DNA of 35,532 nucleotides from Eubacteriales Family XIII. Incertae Sedis bacterium (GCA_031261525.1 JAISJM010000177.1:1-35532), one strand, 5' to 3'; positions 23,644-33,420 are shown, numbered from the stretch's first letter. Numbers and translations are program-made. The notes: generated by a model from the sequence alone, not told the origin.

Positions 23644-24936
23644 CTATAATTTTGCCAATTCTTCCTTGATTGTCTCTGGATTGGCAAGTTTGCCAAGCAA
23701 TGCAGATGCCGCAGCGACAGCTGGACTTGCGAGATAAATCTCACTCGTGATATGCCCCATACGACCTACGAAATTACGATTGGTTGTCGATACTGCACGT
23801 TCATGCTCTGCAAGAATCCCCATGTGTCCGCCGAGGCATGGTCCGCAAGTTGGCGTTGAAAGCACCGCGCCAGCCTTGACAAACGTCTCCGCATAGCCAA
23901 GCCTGATACAGTCGAGATACACATCTTGCGTACCTGGGAAGATGATACATCGTAAGCCCTTTTTGACTTTTCCCAGTTTAAGGATTTTGGCAGCAATCTC
24001 CATATCTTCCAGTCTACCATTTGTGCAAGACCCGATAACAGCTTGGTCAATGGTGACTTCACCAACTTCATCGATTGTCTTTGTATTGTCTGGAAGATGT
24101 GGGAATGACACTGTCGGTCTGACTTCAGACAAGTCAATCACAACCGTTCCAGCATACTCCGCATCCTCATCTGGCTCATAGAATACAGGCTCTTTATCCA
24201 AATCTGGATTTTTATGTTCTTTGATATACTTCTTTGTTAGGTCGTCGACAATGAAAATGCCATTTTTCGCGCCAGCCTCAATTGCCATATTTGCCATTGT
24301 GAATCGGTCATCCATGCTTAGGTGTTTGATACCGTCTCCGACAAATTCCATAGACTTGTATAACGCTCCGTCCACACCGATGAGCCCAATGATATGGAGG
24401 ATTACATCCTTACCACTGACCCATTTTGTTGGCTTATTTTTCAAGACAAACTGAATTGCCTCAGGCACCTTAAACCAAGCCTTGCCACGCGCCATACCTG
24501 CCGCCATATCTGTAGACCCGATACCCGTTGCAAATGCACCCAATGCACCGTAGGTACAAGTATGTGAATCTGCGCCAATGACCGTATCGCCAGCCGTTAC
24601 GATTCCCTTTTCTGGGAGTAATGCGTGCTCAATGCCCATCTGTCCAACTTCAAAATAATTGAGGACTTCCTTATCGTGCGCAAAGTCTCTGAGTTCCTTA
24701 CATTGTTGTGCCGCCTTGATGTCCTTGTTCGGCGTAAAGTGGTCTGGAACCAACACAACTTTCTTCTTATCGAAAACCTCCGTTGCGCCCATCTTAACGA
24801 ACTCTTTGATCGCCACTGGACCCGTGATATCATTGGCAAGCACGATATCGAGATCCGCTTCGATAAACTGACCCGCCTTGACTTCGTCATTTCCACTGTG
24901 CGCAGCTAAGATTTTCTGCGTCATTGTCATTGCCAT
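23644..24936 (-). CDS. leuC: 3-isopropylmalate dehydratase large subunit
   Basis: Aconitase-family catalytic subunit with a [4Fe-4S] cluster; works with LeuD. 430 residues, the shorter clostridial/archaeal type. Cluster cysteines are in VIGSCTNGR (near 305) and [14 protein letters not shown] (near 365-370). Other blocks: [66 protein letters not shown] lies 8 nt before the ATG, 29 bp after leuA. Confidence 0.97.
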   Translation of the reverse strand: MAMTMTQKILAAHSGNDEVKAGQFIEADLDIVLANDITGPVAIKEFVKMGATEVFDKKKVVLVPDHFTPNKDIKAAQQCKELRDFAHDKEVLNYFEVGQMGIEHALLPEKGIVTAGDTVIGADSHTCTYGALGAFATGIGSTDMAAGMARGKAWFKVPEAIQFVLKNKPTKWVSGKDVILHIIGLIGVDGALYKSMEFVGDGIKHLSMDDRFTMANMAIEAGAKNGIFIVDDLTKKYIKEHKNPDLDKEPVFYEPDEDAEYAGTVVIDLSEVRPTVSFPHLPDNTKTIDEVGEVTIDQAVIGSCTNGRLEDMEIAAKILKLGKVKKGLRCIIFPGTQDVYLDCIRLGYAETFVKAGAVLSTPTCGPCLGGHMGILAEHERAVSTTNRNFVGRMGHITSEIYLASPAVAAASALLGKLANPETIKEELAKL

Positions 24937-24965
24937 ATAATATTCCTCCTTGTTAAAAACAGTTT

Positions 24966-26489
24966 CTAGTTTGGCTCATCATAATACAGTTTATTAATTG
25001 CATTGACATACGCCATGATACTTGCTTCGACGATGTCCGTACTGAGACCACGACCGCTATATAAATTGCCATCTTCAGTCTTTAGAACGACCCTTGCGTC
25101 GCCTTGCGCGTCTTCACCTTCTGTGACGGATCCGATACTGTAGTCATCTAATTCTAGCTTCTGACCGACGATTTTGTCAATGGTTTTAAATGCCGCATCG
25201 ATTGGTCCATCGCCGATACCGACCTTCTCGATTTCTTTATCGTGCTTATCCATCTTGATGACAGCCGTCGATGTGATGTGATTGCCGCTGTTGATGACGA
25301 AATTCTTCAATTTGTAGGTCTTTGGCACCTGAACAGATTCTTTCGAGACGATTGCCTCGATATCCTTATCGAAGACGGTCTTCTTCTTATCAGCGAGAAT
25401 CTTGAACTTTTCAAATGCTTCAGCGAGTTCCTCTTCCGTGATGTCAAATCCAAGTGTCTGCACACGATCTCTGAATGCGTGCTTCCCGCTATGCTTTCCG
25501 AGGACGAGGTTGCTCTCAATGAGACCGACAGATTCAGGCGTCATAATCTCGTAAGTCTCGGCATTTTTCAACATGCCATGCTGATGGATTCCACTTTCGT
25601 GGGCAAATGCGTTTTCACCGACAATTGCTTTGTTTGGCTGCACTTTCACGCCCGTAATTCTCGTGAGCATGTTGCTCGTACGCATGATTTCAGTTGTAAT
25701 GATGTGCGTCTGCGCTTTGTAGAAATCGCGTCTTGTGTGGACGCCCATTGCGATTTCTTCTAGTGCGGCATTGCCTGCGCGCTCGCCAATTCCGTTGATT
25801 GTGCACTCAACCTGCGATGCACCCGCCCTGACTGCTGCCAGAGAATTGGCAACCCCAAGTCCAAGGTCATTGTGACAATGCGTGGAAATGTCAACATTTG
25901 CCAGAGATGGAACTTTTTCCTGAATCGTCACTAGGAAATCATAATATTCTTCTGGCAGTGTGTAGCCGACCGTATCGGGCAGATTGATGGTTGTTGCACC
26001 AGCGTTTATTGTACCCTCAACGACTCTAGCGAGGAAATCCATCTCTGATCTTGTCGCATCCTCCGCAGAAAATTGAATATTGGGGCAGAGTGACTTTGCA
26101 TAACGCGTCATCTCAATTGCTTGCTCGAGAACCGCATCAGGCTCTTTCTCTAATTTATACTGCATATGAAGTGGCGAAGTTGCTAAAAACAGATGGATTC
26201 TTGGATTGACGGCATCTTTTACAGCGTCCCAAGCCCTGTCGATATCCCCTTTTGTCGCTCTCGCAAGACTTGCTACTTCAACATTCTTTACGGTCTCGGC
26301 GATTGTCTTCACCGATGTAAAGTCACCTGGACTTGCAATCGCAAAACCAGCTTCGATGATGTCGACGCCAAGCCTTTCCAGTTGCTTCGCCATCTCAATC
26401 TTCTCTTTTAGATTCATGCTCATGCCTGGTGATTGCTCACCGTCACGAAGTGTTGTGTCAAAAATTTTAACTCTTCTATATGTGGTCAT
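24966..26489 (-). CDS. leuA: 2-isopropylmalate synthase
   Basis: Condenses acetyl-CoA with 2-oxoisovalerate, first committed step of leucine synthesis. 507 residues. TIM barrel at 1-290: [56 protein letters not shown]. Linker with [16 protein letters not shown] and LGKHSGKHA, then the C-terminal leucine-feedback domain (about 380-500). The ATG at 26487-26489 is taken as start because AAGGAGG is 5 nt upstream; a frame starting at 26507 would place that site inside the gene. Controlled by the T-box leader upstream. Confidence 0.97.
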   Translation of the reverse strand: MTTYRRVKIFDTTLRDGEQSPGMSMNLKEKIEMAKQLERLGVDIIEAGFAIASPGDFTSVKTIAETVKNVEVASLARATKGDIDRAWDAVKDAVNPRIHLFLATSPLHMQYKLEKEPDAVLEQAIEMTRYAKSLCPNIQFSAEDATRSEMDFLARVVEGTINAGATTINLPDTVGYTLPEEYYDFLVTIQEKVPSLANVDISTHCHNDLGLGVANSLAAVRAGASQVECTINGIGERAGNAALEEIAMGVHTRRDFYKAQTHIITTEIMRTSNMLTRITGVKVQPNKAIVGENAFAHESGIHQHGMLKNAETYEIMTPESVGLIESNLVLGKHSGKHAFRDRVQTLGFDITEEELAEAFEKFKILADKKKTVFDKDIEAIVSKESVQVPKTYKLKNFVINSGNHITSTAVIKMDKHDKEIEKVGIGDGPIDAAFKTIDKIVGQKLELDDYSIGSVTEGEDAQGDARVVLKTEDGNLYSGRGLSTDIVEASIMAYVNAINKLYYDEPN

Positions 26490-26545
26490 GTCAACCTCCT
26501 TCAACATAATTTTGCCTCACATTGACCATTTTTATTCCTTATACA

Positions 26546-26844
26546 ATAAAAACGCCCCTGAAGCAATTGCTCCAGGGGCGAAAAATTCCGCGGTACCACC
26601 CTGCTTGCCGATACGTCTACCAGCCACTTAGTGAACTCTAACAAGTTCTGACAACGATAACGGATGTCACACCGTACCCACTTACTCGCAAATGTCCACA
26701 ATTATTGAAAATCATCTGTTGTTCAGCGAATCTGCTCCGGAGCGAGACTTCTCAATGAACATTGCATCAGCTCGCACCACCCGCTGACTCTCTCAAGCCT
26801 CCGTCCAAAGGAATAACTCCATCTTCGCATTTCTTTATGAAATT
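26546..26844 (-). promoter_or_regulatory. Leucine T-box riboswitch leader
   Basis: The leader reads uncharged tRNA-Leu and lets transcription proceed into leuACDB when leucine is scarce. On the minus strand: Stem I base GCGAA/TTCGC, AGAGAG bulge region, a GGTG-containing apical loop, and a CTC (Leu) triplet at 26740-26742 in the expected specifier position. The T-box sequence AGGGTGGTACCGCGG stands at 26588-26602, its UGGU matching a tRNA ending ACCA as tRNA-Leu does. The terminator stem CGCCCCTGGAGCAA / TTGCTTCAGGGGCG (26553-26580) with a T-run follows. The CTC reading comes from my hand fold; everything else is direct motif match. Confidence 0.95.
26553..26580 (-). terminator. T-box terminator hairpin
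   Basis: 14-bp stem with one G-T pair, then TTTTTATTG. Competes with the antiterminator that uses the T-box sequence. Confidence 0.93.
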
Positions 26845-26850
26845 ATTTAA

Positions 26851-26880
26851 ATCATAGCACGAAATAAATTGGGTTGTCAA
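26851..26880 (-). promoter_or_regulatory. leu operon promoter
   Basis: On the minus strand TTGACA (26875-26880), 18 bp, TATGAT (26851-26856). The transcript would begin near 26844, just before the T-box Stem I. Confidence 0.8.
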
Positions 26881-26901
26881 CTGTAAATAAAATTATATTT
26901 T

Positions 26902-27036
26902 GTTATTTTCTGTAAAAATTATGATATAATGTAAATGCTAGCAGCCTTTATGCTAAATCTTGTCTAAACCGCAACAACAAATGATAGCAAAGCCGAAGCA
27001 AAAGAAAACCACGGGGCTGCAACCCCGTGGTTTTTT
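26902..27036 (+). ncRNA. Candidate small RNA or leader unit between leu and mod operons
   Basis: Plus strand: extended -10 TGATATAAT (26922-26930), then about 100 nt, then a strong terminator (27005-27036). The only frame inside is ATG at 26935 with ten codons (MLAAFMLNLV), too short to call. It opens with TAGCA-N7-TGCTA. The terminator may instead serve mod on the other strand, so the RNA is a hypothesis. Confidence 0.4.
27005..27036. terminator. Strong hairpin terminator, probably bidirectional
   Basis: Perfect 12-bp stem AAAACCACGGGG / CCCCGTGGTTTT, six-base loop CTGCAA, TTTTTT on the plus strand and TTTTCTTTT on the minus strand. It can end modABC transcripts (modC stops at 27203) and the candidate plus-strand RNA. 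The rest of 27037-27202 holds no gene, only a 10-bp CATTACCATT repeat at 27169-27194. Confidence 0.88.
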
Positions 27037-27202
27037 GATGCTTTGATGCCTGTATTGCTACTAGACCTCTCGTAAGCTCATTATACGATAGTTGGGTAAT
27101 GTTTGTCATGGCATCATCTACCATGGATTTTCAGATATTTTACAAGCAATTTCATATCACGTCTTTCATTACCATTCATTACCATTCATTACTAACACAA
27201 GT

Positions 27203-27901
27203 TTAGGTGCAAGTACATCCCTCACTCGCCCGAATCTGTCCACGTTCCAATCGGAATCGCGTATCTGCGAGTAAATTGGCCTCTGCCGATGAATGCGTAA
27301 TCAAGATTGTCTTGATGTCGAAATCCTTTTTAAATTGCAGAAACTCGTCATACATCATCTCTTTCGTATCTTCATCAAGCGCAGAAAATGGTTCATCCAA
27401 CAGCAATAGTTTCGGCTTTGTGACGATTGCTCTCGCGAGCGCAACGCGTTGTTTTTCGCCACCCGAAATCCGTTTGGGGGACTTCTTACGTAGATGATCG
27501 ATTCGGTACTTCTGCATGATATCATCTGCATATTCGAGCAACTCTTTTCGCTGATGTTTCTCTTTATATTCTGGTAAATTCTTCAATCCATATAAAATGT
27601 TGTGCTCAATATTCATATTTGGAAATAAAGCATAATTTTGAAACATATAACTGATGCGCCGCTCTTTCGTTGCCAGATTCATCGCATGATTCGTATCAGA
27701 ATCATAGTACCTTACGCCGTCCACAACAACCTGCCCAGAATCAGGCATCATCAAGCCTGAAAGACAATTCAAAATCGTCGTCTTCCCACTCCCAGATTCG
27801 CCCTGAATGACAAGTGTACCGCGCTCGAAAGAACACTCGACATCGAGTGTAAAATGTGCAAGCTCCTTTTTAATTTTGAAGTATATTGTATTGTTTTCCA
27901 A
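27203..27901 (-). CDS. modC: Molybdate-type ABC transporter ATPase, short form
   Basis: ATP-hydrolysing subunit of the Mod importer. Walker A GESGSGKTT (35-43), Q-loop FQNYALFPNM, signature RISGGEKQRVALARA, Walker B LLLLDEPFSALDE, H-loop ITHSSAEA. At 232 residues it ends soon after the core and lacks the C-terminal molybdate-binding TOBE/MOP domain of longer ModC (about 350). No ATG is available at the N-terminus: the frame opens with TTG at 27899-27901, a stop lies three codons upstream, and no clear ribosome site is seen. Neighbours modB and modA support the assignment; tungstate or a related oxyanion is an alternative substrate. Confidence 0.88.
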   Translation of the reverse strand: MENNTIYFKIKKELAHFTLDVECSFERGTLVIQGESGSGKTTILNCLSGLMMPDSGQVVVDGVRYYDSDTNHAMNLATKERRISYMFQNYALFPNMNIEHNILYGLKNLPEYKEKHQRKELLEYADDIMQKYRIDHLRKKSPKRISGGEKQRVALARAIVTKPKLLLLDEPFSALDEDTKEMMYDEFLQFKKDFDIKTILITHSSAEANLLADTRFRLERGQIRASEGCTCT

Positions 27902-27973
27902 AATTATCTACCATACGAATCAAGGATAATTGTCCATGCCTGCAAGATGCGCGAAGATCGCAGGTATGGATCA

Positions 27974-28654
27974 TTATCGACCATTATAATTTTTCTTCTT
28001 GAGCCATAGATTCAAGACTAATATAAGCGCGAAACTAAATGCTGTCATAATCAACACGAGTGTATTTGCCATCTTTGTATTGCCAGATTCGACCGCATAA
28101 TAAATCGCCGTCGGAATCGTCTGCGTACGTCCAGGTATATTACCTGCAACCATCATTGTCGCACCAAATTCGCCCATGGCACGTGCAAATGTCAACGCAA
28201 TCCCGCTTATGATTCCCGGCCAACTCAGTGGAAGCGTCACCGTAAAGAAGACTCTTACCTCACCAGAGCCCAGTGTCCGCGCAGCTCTTTCATAGACGGG
28301 ATCTACAGAAATCATGGCGGATTTTACATTTTGGTACATCAACGGAAGCGATACAATCGATGATGCCATAACTGCCGCAATCCAGGTAAAGACAAGGGTG
28401 ACACCAAAAGTTTCCTGCATAAAGATACCGAGTGGTCCACGTTTGCCAACAAAAATCAGCAGCAAATAACCCATGACAGATGGTGGCAGAACCAAAGGTA
28501 AAATGAGAATCGTCTCCCAGATATTTTTAAATGGAATATTTCTTTTATTGATGATATACGCAAAGAAAACGCCAAATAGCAACGAAAATATCGTTGCTAT
28601 TGACGCAATTCTCAATGATAACAATATGGGTTCAAACAAATTGCCACCCTGCAT
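27974..28654 (-). CDS. modB: Molybdate-type ABC transporter permease
   Basis: 226-residue inner-membrane subunit with five or six helices. The ModB/CysTW signature is clear: LPLVLPPSVMGYLLL near residue 55, the cytoplasmic loop VDPVYERAARTLGSGEVRVF, LPLSWPGIISGIALTFARAM, then GEFGATMMVAGNIPGRTQTI near 165-185. GGAG precedes the start. Sits between modA (51-bp spacer) and modC (72-bp spacer). Confidence 0.93.
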   Translation of the reverse strand: MQGGNLFEPILLSLRIASIATIFSLLFGVFFAYIINKRNIPFKNIWETILILPLVLPPSVMGYLLLIFVGKRGPLGIFMQETFGVTLVFTWIAAVMASSIVSLPLMYQNVKSAMISVDPVYERAARTLGSGEVRVFFTVTLPLSWPGIISGIALTFARAMGEFGATMMVAGNIPGRTQTIPTAIYYAVESGNTKMANTLVLIMTAFSFALILVLNLWLKKKNYNGR

Positions 28655-28705
28655 AATCTATCTCCAAAATAATGACCACTTATTGCAATACGTTCGTTAC
28701 TTTCG

Positions 28706-29530
28706 TTACTTTACCGAGAATCCATACTTTTCGAAGATTGTCTTTGCATCATCTTCTTTCAGATAAGCTAAGAAATCTTCGGTTGCTTGCTTTTCTTTTG
28801 TTGCTTTTACGAGTGCTGCAGGATAGACAATTGGATCATGGCTATCTGCAGGTACTTCCGCTATTTCTTTGGCAGATGTCATGCTTGTTGCATCGGACTT
28901 ATAGACAAAACCAGCGTCCGCATTGCCCGTCTCAACAGCTTGAAGTACGGCTTTGACATCCTTTTGATAGACAATCTTGCTTTCGATATCAGCCCATAAT
29001 CCTAAGCTCTCTAGACTCTGTTTTGCGTATTTTCCTGCTGGTACCGTATCAATTTCACCGAGTGCAATGTTGCTTGCCTCTGCGAGTGTATCCAATGTAA
29101 GGCTATCTGCCTTTTCTGCAGACCCAATCAGCACAAGCGAATTGGTCAGAAGATCTTCTCTTGTGTCCGCGAGAATCAAGTCCTCATCAGCGAGCGTGTC
29201 CATATTGGACTTTGCTGCGGAGATGAACAAATCCATTGGCGCGCCTTCTTCAATCTGTTTCTGGATGACGCCAGAACCTTCATATACAGGGGTTACTGTG
29301 ACATTTTCAGCTTCGACTTTGTACTCTTCGATGATTTCATTTAGTGCACCTGTGAGACTTGCTGCTGCACCGATTGTTAATTCGACGGGTGCTGGAGCTG
29401 GTTCTTTTTCTACAGGCTCCTCTTTCTTGTCTGCGGTCTTACCGCTCGCACAACCGACCATCATCATCGCAACGATTGTAACCATTGCCAATAATAGTAC
29501 CCATTTGTTGCCCATTTTCCTCATATTCAT
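28706..29530 (-). CDS. modA: Molybdate-type substrate-binding lipoprotein
   Basis: 274 residues from the ATG at 29528-29530 (GGA-rich site upstream; the longer TTG start at 29566 is unlikely). Signal peptide with lipobox MVGC, Cys-27, then a Lys/Glu/Pro linker. Binding-fold motifs: LTIGAAASLTGALNEIIEEY (oxyanion-contact Ser), YEGSGVIQKQIEEGAPMDLF, SAAKSNMDTL, IDTVPAGKYAKQSLESLGLW, AVETGNADAGFVYKSDA. Captures molybdate or tungstate outside the cell for ModBC. First gene of the unit. Confidence 0.92.
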   Translation of the reverse strand: MNMRKMGNKWVLLLAMVTIVAMMMVGCASGKTADKKEEPVEKEPAPAPVELTIGAAASLTGALNEIIEEYKVEAENVTVTPVYEGSGVIQKQIEEGAPMDLFISAAKSNMDTLADEDLILADTREDLLTNSLVLIGSAEKADSLTLDTLAEASNIALGEIDTVPAGKYAKQSLESLGLWADIESKIVYQKDVKAVLQAVETGNADAGFVYKSDATSMTSAKEIAEVPADSHDPIVYPAALVKATKEKQATEDFLAYLKEDDAKTIFEKYGFSVK

Positions 29531-29573
29531 ACTTCCTATTCCTTTCTTGAATATCTTCCATTCCAACTTATCT

Positions 29574-29605
29574 CTATGTTATCATAGATACGGAATACTT
29601 TCAGT
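29574..29605 (-). promoter_or_regulatory. Weak modA promoter candidate with overlapping palindrome
   Basis: Minus strand CTGACT-N16-TATGAT, with the palindrome CTATG-TTAT-CATAG (29574-29587) over the -10. Not a recognisable ModE site. Confidence 0.3.
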
Positions 29606-29632
29606 CAGATATCTTACTATTTCACAATCTTA

Positions 29633-29668
29633 ACAAAACAAATGCCCACTGATTACGATCAGTGAGCA
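29633..29668 (-). terminator. Terminator of the telA-VWA unit
   Basis: Stem TGCTCACTGAT / ATCAGTGGGCA (one mismatch, TACG-type loop), then TTTGTTTTGTT on the minus strand, 15 bp after the VWA gene stop. Confidence 0.8.
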
Positions 29669-29683
29669 TCTTTGCTCGAATCA

Positions 29684-31393
29684 TTATATCTGTGCGTTAA
29701 AGATATTCTTCAAGTTGTAGACGATATCTTTCTCGTTGGCATCTGTTGCGGATGCTTCGTTGATTGCGGATAATTTCTTCAATTCGTCAATATTTGCTTC
29801 ATAACCGATGGTGTGGATTGGGACATTTAATGCAGCGATGACGGGTGCAACTTTCTTGAAATTGTAGCCTTCGTTTTGCTCACCGTCCGATAAAACGAAC
29901 AGCATTGTCCGTGCACCAGGATATTTTTCTTCAGCAGTTCGCAGCATATCAAGTCCAACGAGTACACCATCGTATGTTGCCGTGCCGCCTTCAACAGAGA
30001 ATTCTTTGACAGCACCATTGAACTTGGCGCGCTGTTGTCCCGAGAATTTGTCGATTGGTAGGTTGATATACACGTCATCGGAATAGCTGACAAGACCGAT
30101 ATAATTGTTTTCACCGATGTATTGTGCGCCGTTGATCAGCGATTCTTTCAGTGCATTGATGCGGCTGCCATCCATCGAACCTGAGATATCCGCGACAAAT
30201 ACCGCGATGACAGGTTTACCGCCGTCTTTCTTCTCTTTCCAGATATCCTGTGCAGCGTAGAGTCCTGCGCCATCTAATCCGGGATTCTGTGCTTGATACG
30301 CGTCATTTGCATTGAATCCAAAATCACTTGCCATCTTCTGCATGGAATCCGACTTCGCATATTCTGTGAACAACTTCAAACCAGCTGTCTTATCAGCCGA
30401 AGTATCCTCAAATGTATACACGGGACTATCATGCCGCACACCCATCTCCGTAAACACGAAGTTCTTCAATGTCGGTTCGTTGATGTAAGCCTGATATTCC
30501 ATAATCATCGCATCGACCATACCATTTTTAGCAGATTCTCTCATCTGTGCCGTGGTAAATGCCACAGGTGGTGACAATGCTTGAAAATCGAGCAAAGCCT
30601 GCTGTGCTTTCTCTGAAAGTGGATTTTCTGGGTCAAATTCATGGAGCATAGCGGTCAGCATATTAAGCCCGGTTGAGGAAGCGTATGGATTTGTATATGC
30701 CAAGGTGATGTCGCCTGCCATCGCAGCTTTTAGGGCATTTGTTAGATTGACATCGCTGTATTCTTCCTTAAACTTATCATAGACGGACTGTTTCATCAAG
30801 ATACCAGCTGTATTGCCAGCCAAGCGATTTTCAACTTTTGTAAGTGGAATGTTTTTTGACTCTATCATCTGCCCCCAAAGCTCGTTTGCGGGTGAAAACG
30901 CATCTGGTATGTATTTGCCAGTTGTGATGTAATCGAGCGCGAGACCGGAAGCGATGGGGCGGATTGAGACATTTACGCTTTTTCCATCGATTGTTGCGCC
31001 TGAATCATTAAATGCCGTTGCAACTTCATTCAGCCAGCCATCATTGCCTGTACTTGACTTCTCTGTTGATGAAAAGATTTCGATGTTGATACTACCGGAT
31101 CCGTCAACGCTCAGTGGGTAAATGCCAATATCAGGCAGCTCCGCTACAGGTGTCTCGTTGCCTGAAATATCGATTGGTGCATCAATTTCATAGGCATCAA
31201 TCTTGGATAGATAAGCATCGAGGGTTTTATTTGCATCTTTTTTGGATAGATTGCCATAGTCCTTGCCCTCTTCGTAGCCACTGCTACATGCCACAAGGGA
31301 GAAAGTCATCATGCCAATGAGGAGAATTGCGGTGACCATATTGGTGATACGAAAACGTGATTTGCTTGCAATGACTCTACTATACTTATTCAT
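29684..31393 (-). CDS. Lipoprotein with substrate-binding domain fused to VWA domain
   Basis: 569 residues. Signal peptide with lipobox LVAC (Cys-36). Residues about 100-360 resemble a type-2 periplasmic binding domain (PF13531-like: INIEIFSSTEK, PIASGLALDYITTGKYIPDA, GDITLAYTNPYASSTGLNML, GMVDAMIMEYQAYI). Residues about 394-560 form a von Willebrand A domain with an intact MIDAS: DISGSMDGS (402-410), GGTATYDG and LSDGEQNEG. The architecture is known in Bacillota but its role is not. It lies 13 bp after an XpaC-like gene and ends the telA unit; the mod operon follows. Likely an extracellular metal-dependent adhesion or assembly protein for envelope stress; ligand unknown. Confidence 0.87.
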   Translation of the reverse strand: MNKYSRVIASKSRFRITNMVTAILLIGMMTFSLVACSSGYEEGKDYGNLSKKDANKTLDAYLSKIDAYEIDAPIDISGNETPVAELPDIGIYPLSVDGSGSINIEIFSSTEKSSTGNDGWLNEVATAFNDSGATIDGKSVNVSIRPIASGLALDYITTGKYIPDAFSPANELWGQMIESKNIPLTKVENRLAGNTAGILMKQSVYDKFKEEYSDVNLTNALKAAMAGDITLAYTNPYASSTGLNMLTAMLHEFDPENPLSEKAQQALLDFQALSPPVAFTTAQMRESAKNGMVDAMIMEYQAYINEPTLKNFVFTEMGVRHDSPVYTFEDTSADKTAGLKLFTEYAKSDSMQKMASDFGFNANDAYQAQNPGLDGAGLYAAQDIWKEKKDGGKPVIAVFVADISGSMDGSRINALKESLINGAQYIGENNYIGLVSYSDDVYINLPIDKFSGQQRAKFNGAVKEFSVEGGTATYDGVLVGLDMLRTAEEKYPGARTMLFVLSDGEQNEGYNFKKVAPVIAALNVPIHTIGYEANIDELKKLSAINEASATDANEKDIVYNLKNIFNAQI

Positions 31394-31406
31394 GTGCTAC
31401 TCCGTT

Positions 31407-32150
31407 CTAAAAGTCTTCCAATGTGGCTTTTGATAACGAGCGAATTGCGTCAGTCATTGCTTTCAAACCGACTTCACCTGACGCGCCATTGTCCTTTTCA
31501 TCGATATAATTAATGGTCTCAAACAATAGGACATCAGACTGCTTGAGAATGCTCTTATTGAGTGCGATATACTTGTCGATATAGTCACGATAGGTCTGAT
31601 ATTCAATCTGATTTTCAGCTTTTCGTGCTTCGATTGGATCCCACAAAATAGCTCTATTGATTACTTTTGCAAGATTTTTGCAGAGTGATTTTTCGGCTTC
31701 GTCAATGGTTGAGACAACCTCAGATAGAGAACTTTCCTCGCTCGTGCGCTTTAGAATCTCATCGAGCTTTGCTTGTTTGCGATCGATGTTGTCCATCTGC
31801 AAAAGACAATCCTCAAGGCGGCTTTGCAGAAGTGGCCGCTCCGTCAATAGTCTATTCAGCTCGGAGCGAATGTGATTGGGATTCGTATAGTCAAAATCTT
31901 CTTGGATTGGCTTAGGTGCTGGTTTTGGTCTTTGTGGCAGATATTTTCTGTTTTTCACATATAGCGAAATATTCCCACCGAGAAAGACACCTATGGTGAC
32001 AATCCATACGAATGGGACGAGAAATGCCGTCGCTCGGACGCCAATATAGATGATGAGCGTAACCTCGTTGATGGTGAGGAATATACCCACAATGGCGAGA
32101 ATGACAATCAGAATATTGAACCCGATTAATTTGTTTATCAGTTTTTTCAT
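31407..32150 (-). CDS. XpaC-like membrane protein with coiled coil
   Basis: 247 residues: two N-terminal helices (FNILIVILAIVGIFLTI and the segment to VWIVTIGVFLGG), a basic Pro-Lys linker (PQRPKPAPKPIQ), then a long helical, charged region. Two transmembrane helices plus coiled coil next to telA is the arrangement of Bacillus xpaC-yaaN; sequence alone is weak, so the name is tentative. AGGA precedes the start; 22 bp after telA and 13 bp before the VWA gene, hence one operon. Confidence 0.6.
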   Translation of the reverse strand: MKKLINKLIGFNILIVILAIVGIFLTINEVTLIIYIGVRATAFLVPFVWIVTIGVFLGGNISLYVKNRKYLPQRPKPAPKPIQEDFDYTNPNHIRSELNRLLTERPLLQSRLEDCLLQMDNIDRKQAKLDEILKRTSEESSLSEVVSTIDEAEKSLCKNLAKVINRAILWDPIEARKAENQIEYQTYRDYIDKYIALNKSILKQSDVLLFETINYIDEKDNGASGEVGLKAMTDAIRSLSKATLEDF

Positions 32151-32172
32151 ATGGACTCTTTCCTATTTTATT

Positions 32173-33345
32173 TTATGCTTTTGTCTGAATCTCTAGTAAT
32201 TTGTCCTTTAGCGTATTCTCAATTACTTGAAGCTCGCCCTCCGCTAGTACGCGCTGTTCGCGACCTTCTTTCTGAATCATCAAGACTTCGTCGAGCGTCG
32301 AAATCAGCGATTCATTGGTATGCTGTAGCGTCTCAATATCGATAATGCCGCGCTCGGATTCTTTTGCAGCTTCAATGGTACCCGTCTTCAGCAAGTCCGC
32401 ATTTTTCTTCAAAAGCGCGTTCGTTGTATCCGTCACTTCGCGTTGTGCTTTGATTGCGGACTGCGTGTGCGCAATACCGAGGGCAAGAACCATCTGACTC
32501 TTCCATAACGGAATCGTGTTGATAATCGAGCTTTGAATCTTGTCAATCATGACAGAATCATTTTCTTGAATGAGCCGAATCTGAGGTGCCATCTGAATAC
32601 AGACTGTTCTTGTAAGCTCCAAATCATAGATACGCTTCTCAAAACGTGTAACCAAATCGGCAATTCTACGTGCTTCCTGCGCATCTTCGGGCAGTCCACT
32701 TTCGCTTGCCTTTTTCTGAGCGCGCGCCAAGTCCACTTGATTCAGCGAATCAATCTTCTGCTTTCCAGCAGCGATGAATACGGTTAAATCTCTAAAATAC
32801 TGTAAATTATTGATATACAATTGATCCAAAGTCTTGAGATCTTTCAGCAAGGTGAGTTTATGTCCATCGAGGACACCAACGATTTTGTCGACATTTTTCT
32901 CAACGGTGTCATATTTGGATTTTAATGCGGTGATATTGTTGCCCGTTTTGGAAAATAATTTTGCTAATCCTTTTTTGTTTTCCGTTGCATCAAATCCACG
33001 GAGTTCAACGACTAAATCCGTAATCAATGCACCAGCTCCTTCGAGGTCTTTTGTGCGTACGGAAGAAAGCGCCGAGGTTGAAAAGCTCGACATCTTCTGC
33101 TGAAGACCTGCGCCATACTGGATGAGTTGTGTGCTATCGTTGATGTCAATCTTCGAGACGATAGCATCTATTTTCTGTTGCTCTTCTGGCGTAAATCTAA
33201 CTTCGGCTTTCTCGGCAGTGATCATCTCTGCTTCTGCCACGATTGCAGGAGCATCGTATCCACCTGTCAAATCCACATCTACTTCACTCACGACCACCGC
33301 ATCTGTCGTAGCATCGATTGCATTTGTTTTATCAATATCCGTCAT
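32173..33345 (-). CDS. telA: TelA / toxic anion resistance family protein
   Basis: 390 residues, predominantly helical and coiled-coil, full length for the TelA (YaaN) family. Family features: IDINDSTQLIQYGAGLQQKM near residue 70, GLAKLFSKTGNNITALKSKY near 125, LDQLYINNLQYFRDLTVFIA near 175, CIQMAPQIRLIQENDSVMID near 250, IPLWKSQMVLALG near 275 and GIIDIETLQHTNESLISTLD near 340. AAAGGAG precedes the ATG. Linked by name to tellurite resistance, but the biochemical role is unclear; probably membrane or envelope stress. First gene of a three-gene unit. Confidence 0.92.
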   Translation of the reverse strand: MTDIDKTNAIDATTDAVVVSEVDVDLTGGYDAPAIVAEAEMITAEKAEVRFTPEEQQKIDAIVSKIDINDSTQLIQYGAGLQQKMSSFSTSALSSVRTKDLEGAGALITDLVVELRGFDATENKKGLAKLFSKTGNNITALKSKYDTVEKNVDKIVGVLDGHKLTLLKDLKTLDQLYINNLQYFRDLTVFIAAGKQKIDSLNQVDLARAQKKASESGLPEDAQEARRIADLVTRFEKRIYDLELTRTVCIQMAPQIRLIQENDSVMIDKIQSSIINTIPLWKSQMVLALGIAHTQSAIKAQREVTDTTNALLKKNADLLKTGTIEAAKESERGIIDIETLQHTNESLISTLDEVLMIQKEGREQRVLAEGELQVIENTLKDKLLEIQTKA

Positions 33346-33394
33346 CGCCTTCTCCTTTGTGATTGATTAGATTGTATCGCGTAGTATTGCGTAA

Positions 33395-33403
33395 ATTATA
33401 TCA
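33395..33403 (-). promoter_or_regulatory. Extended -10 of telA operon
   Basis: TGATATAAT on the minus strand, about 50 bp upstream of the telA start. No consensus -35. Confidence 0.5.
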
Positions 33404-33420
33404 TAAAAGCACAACAAATA

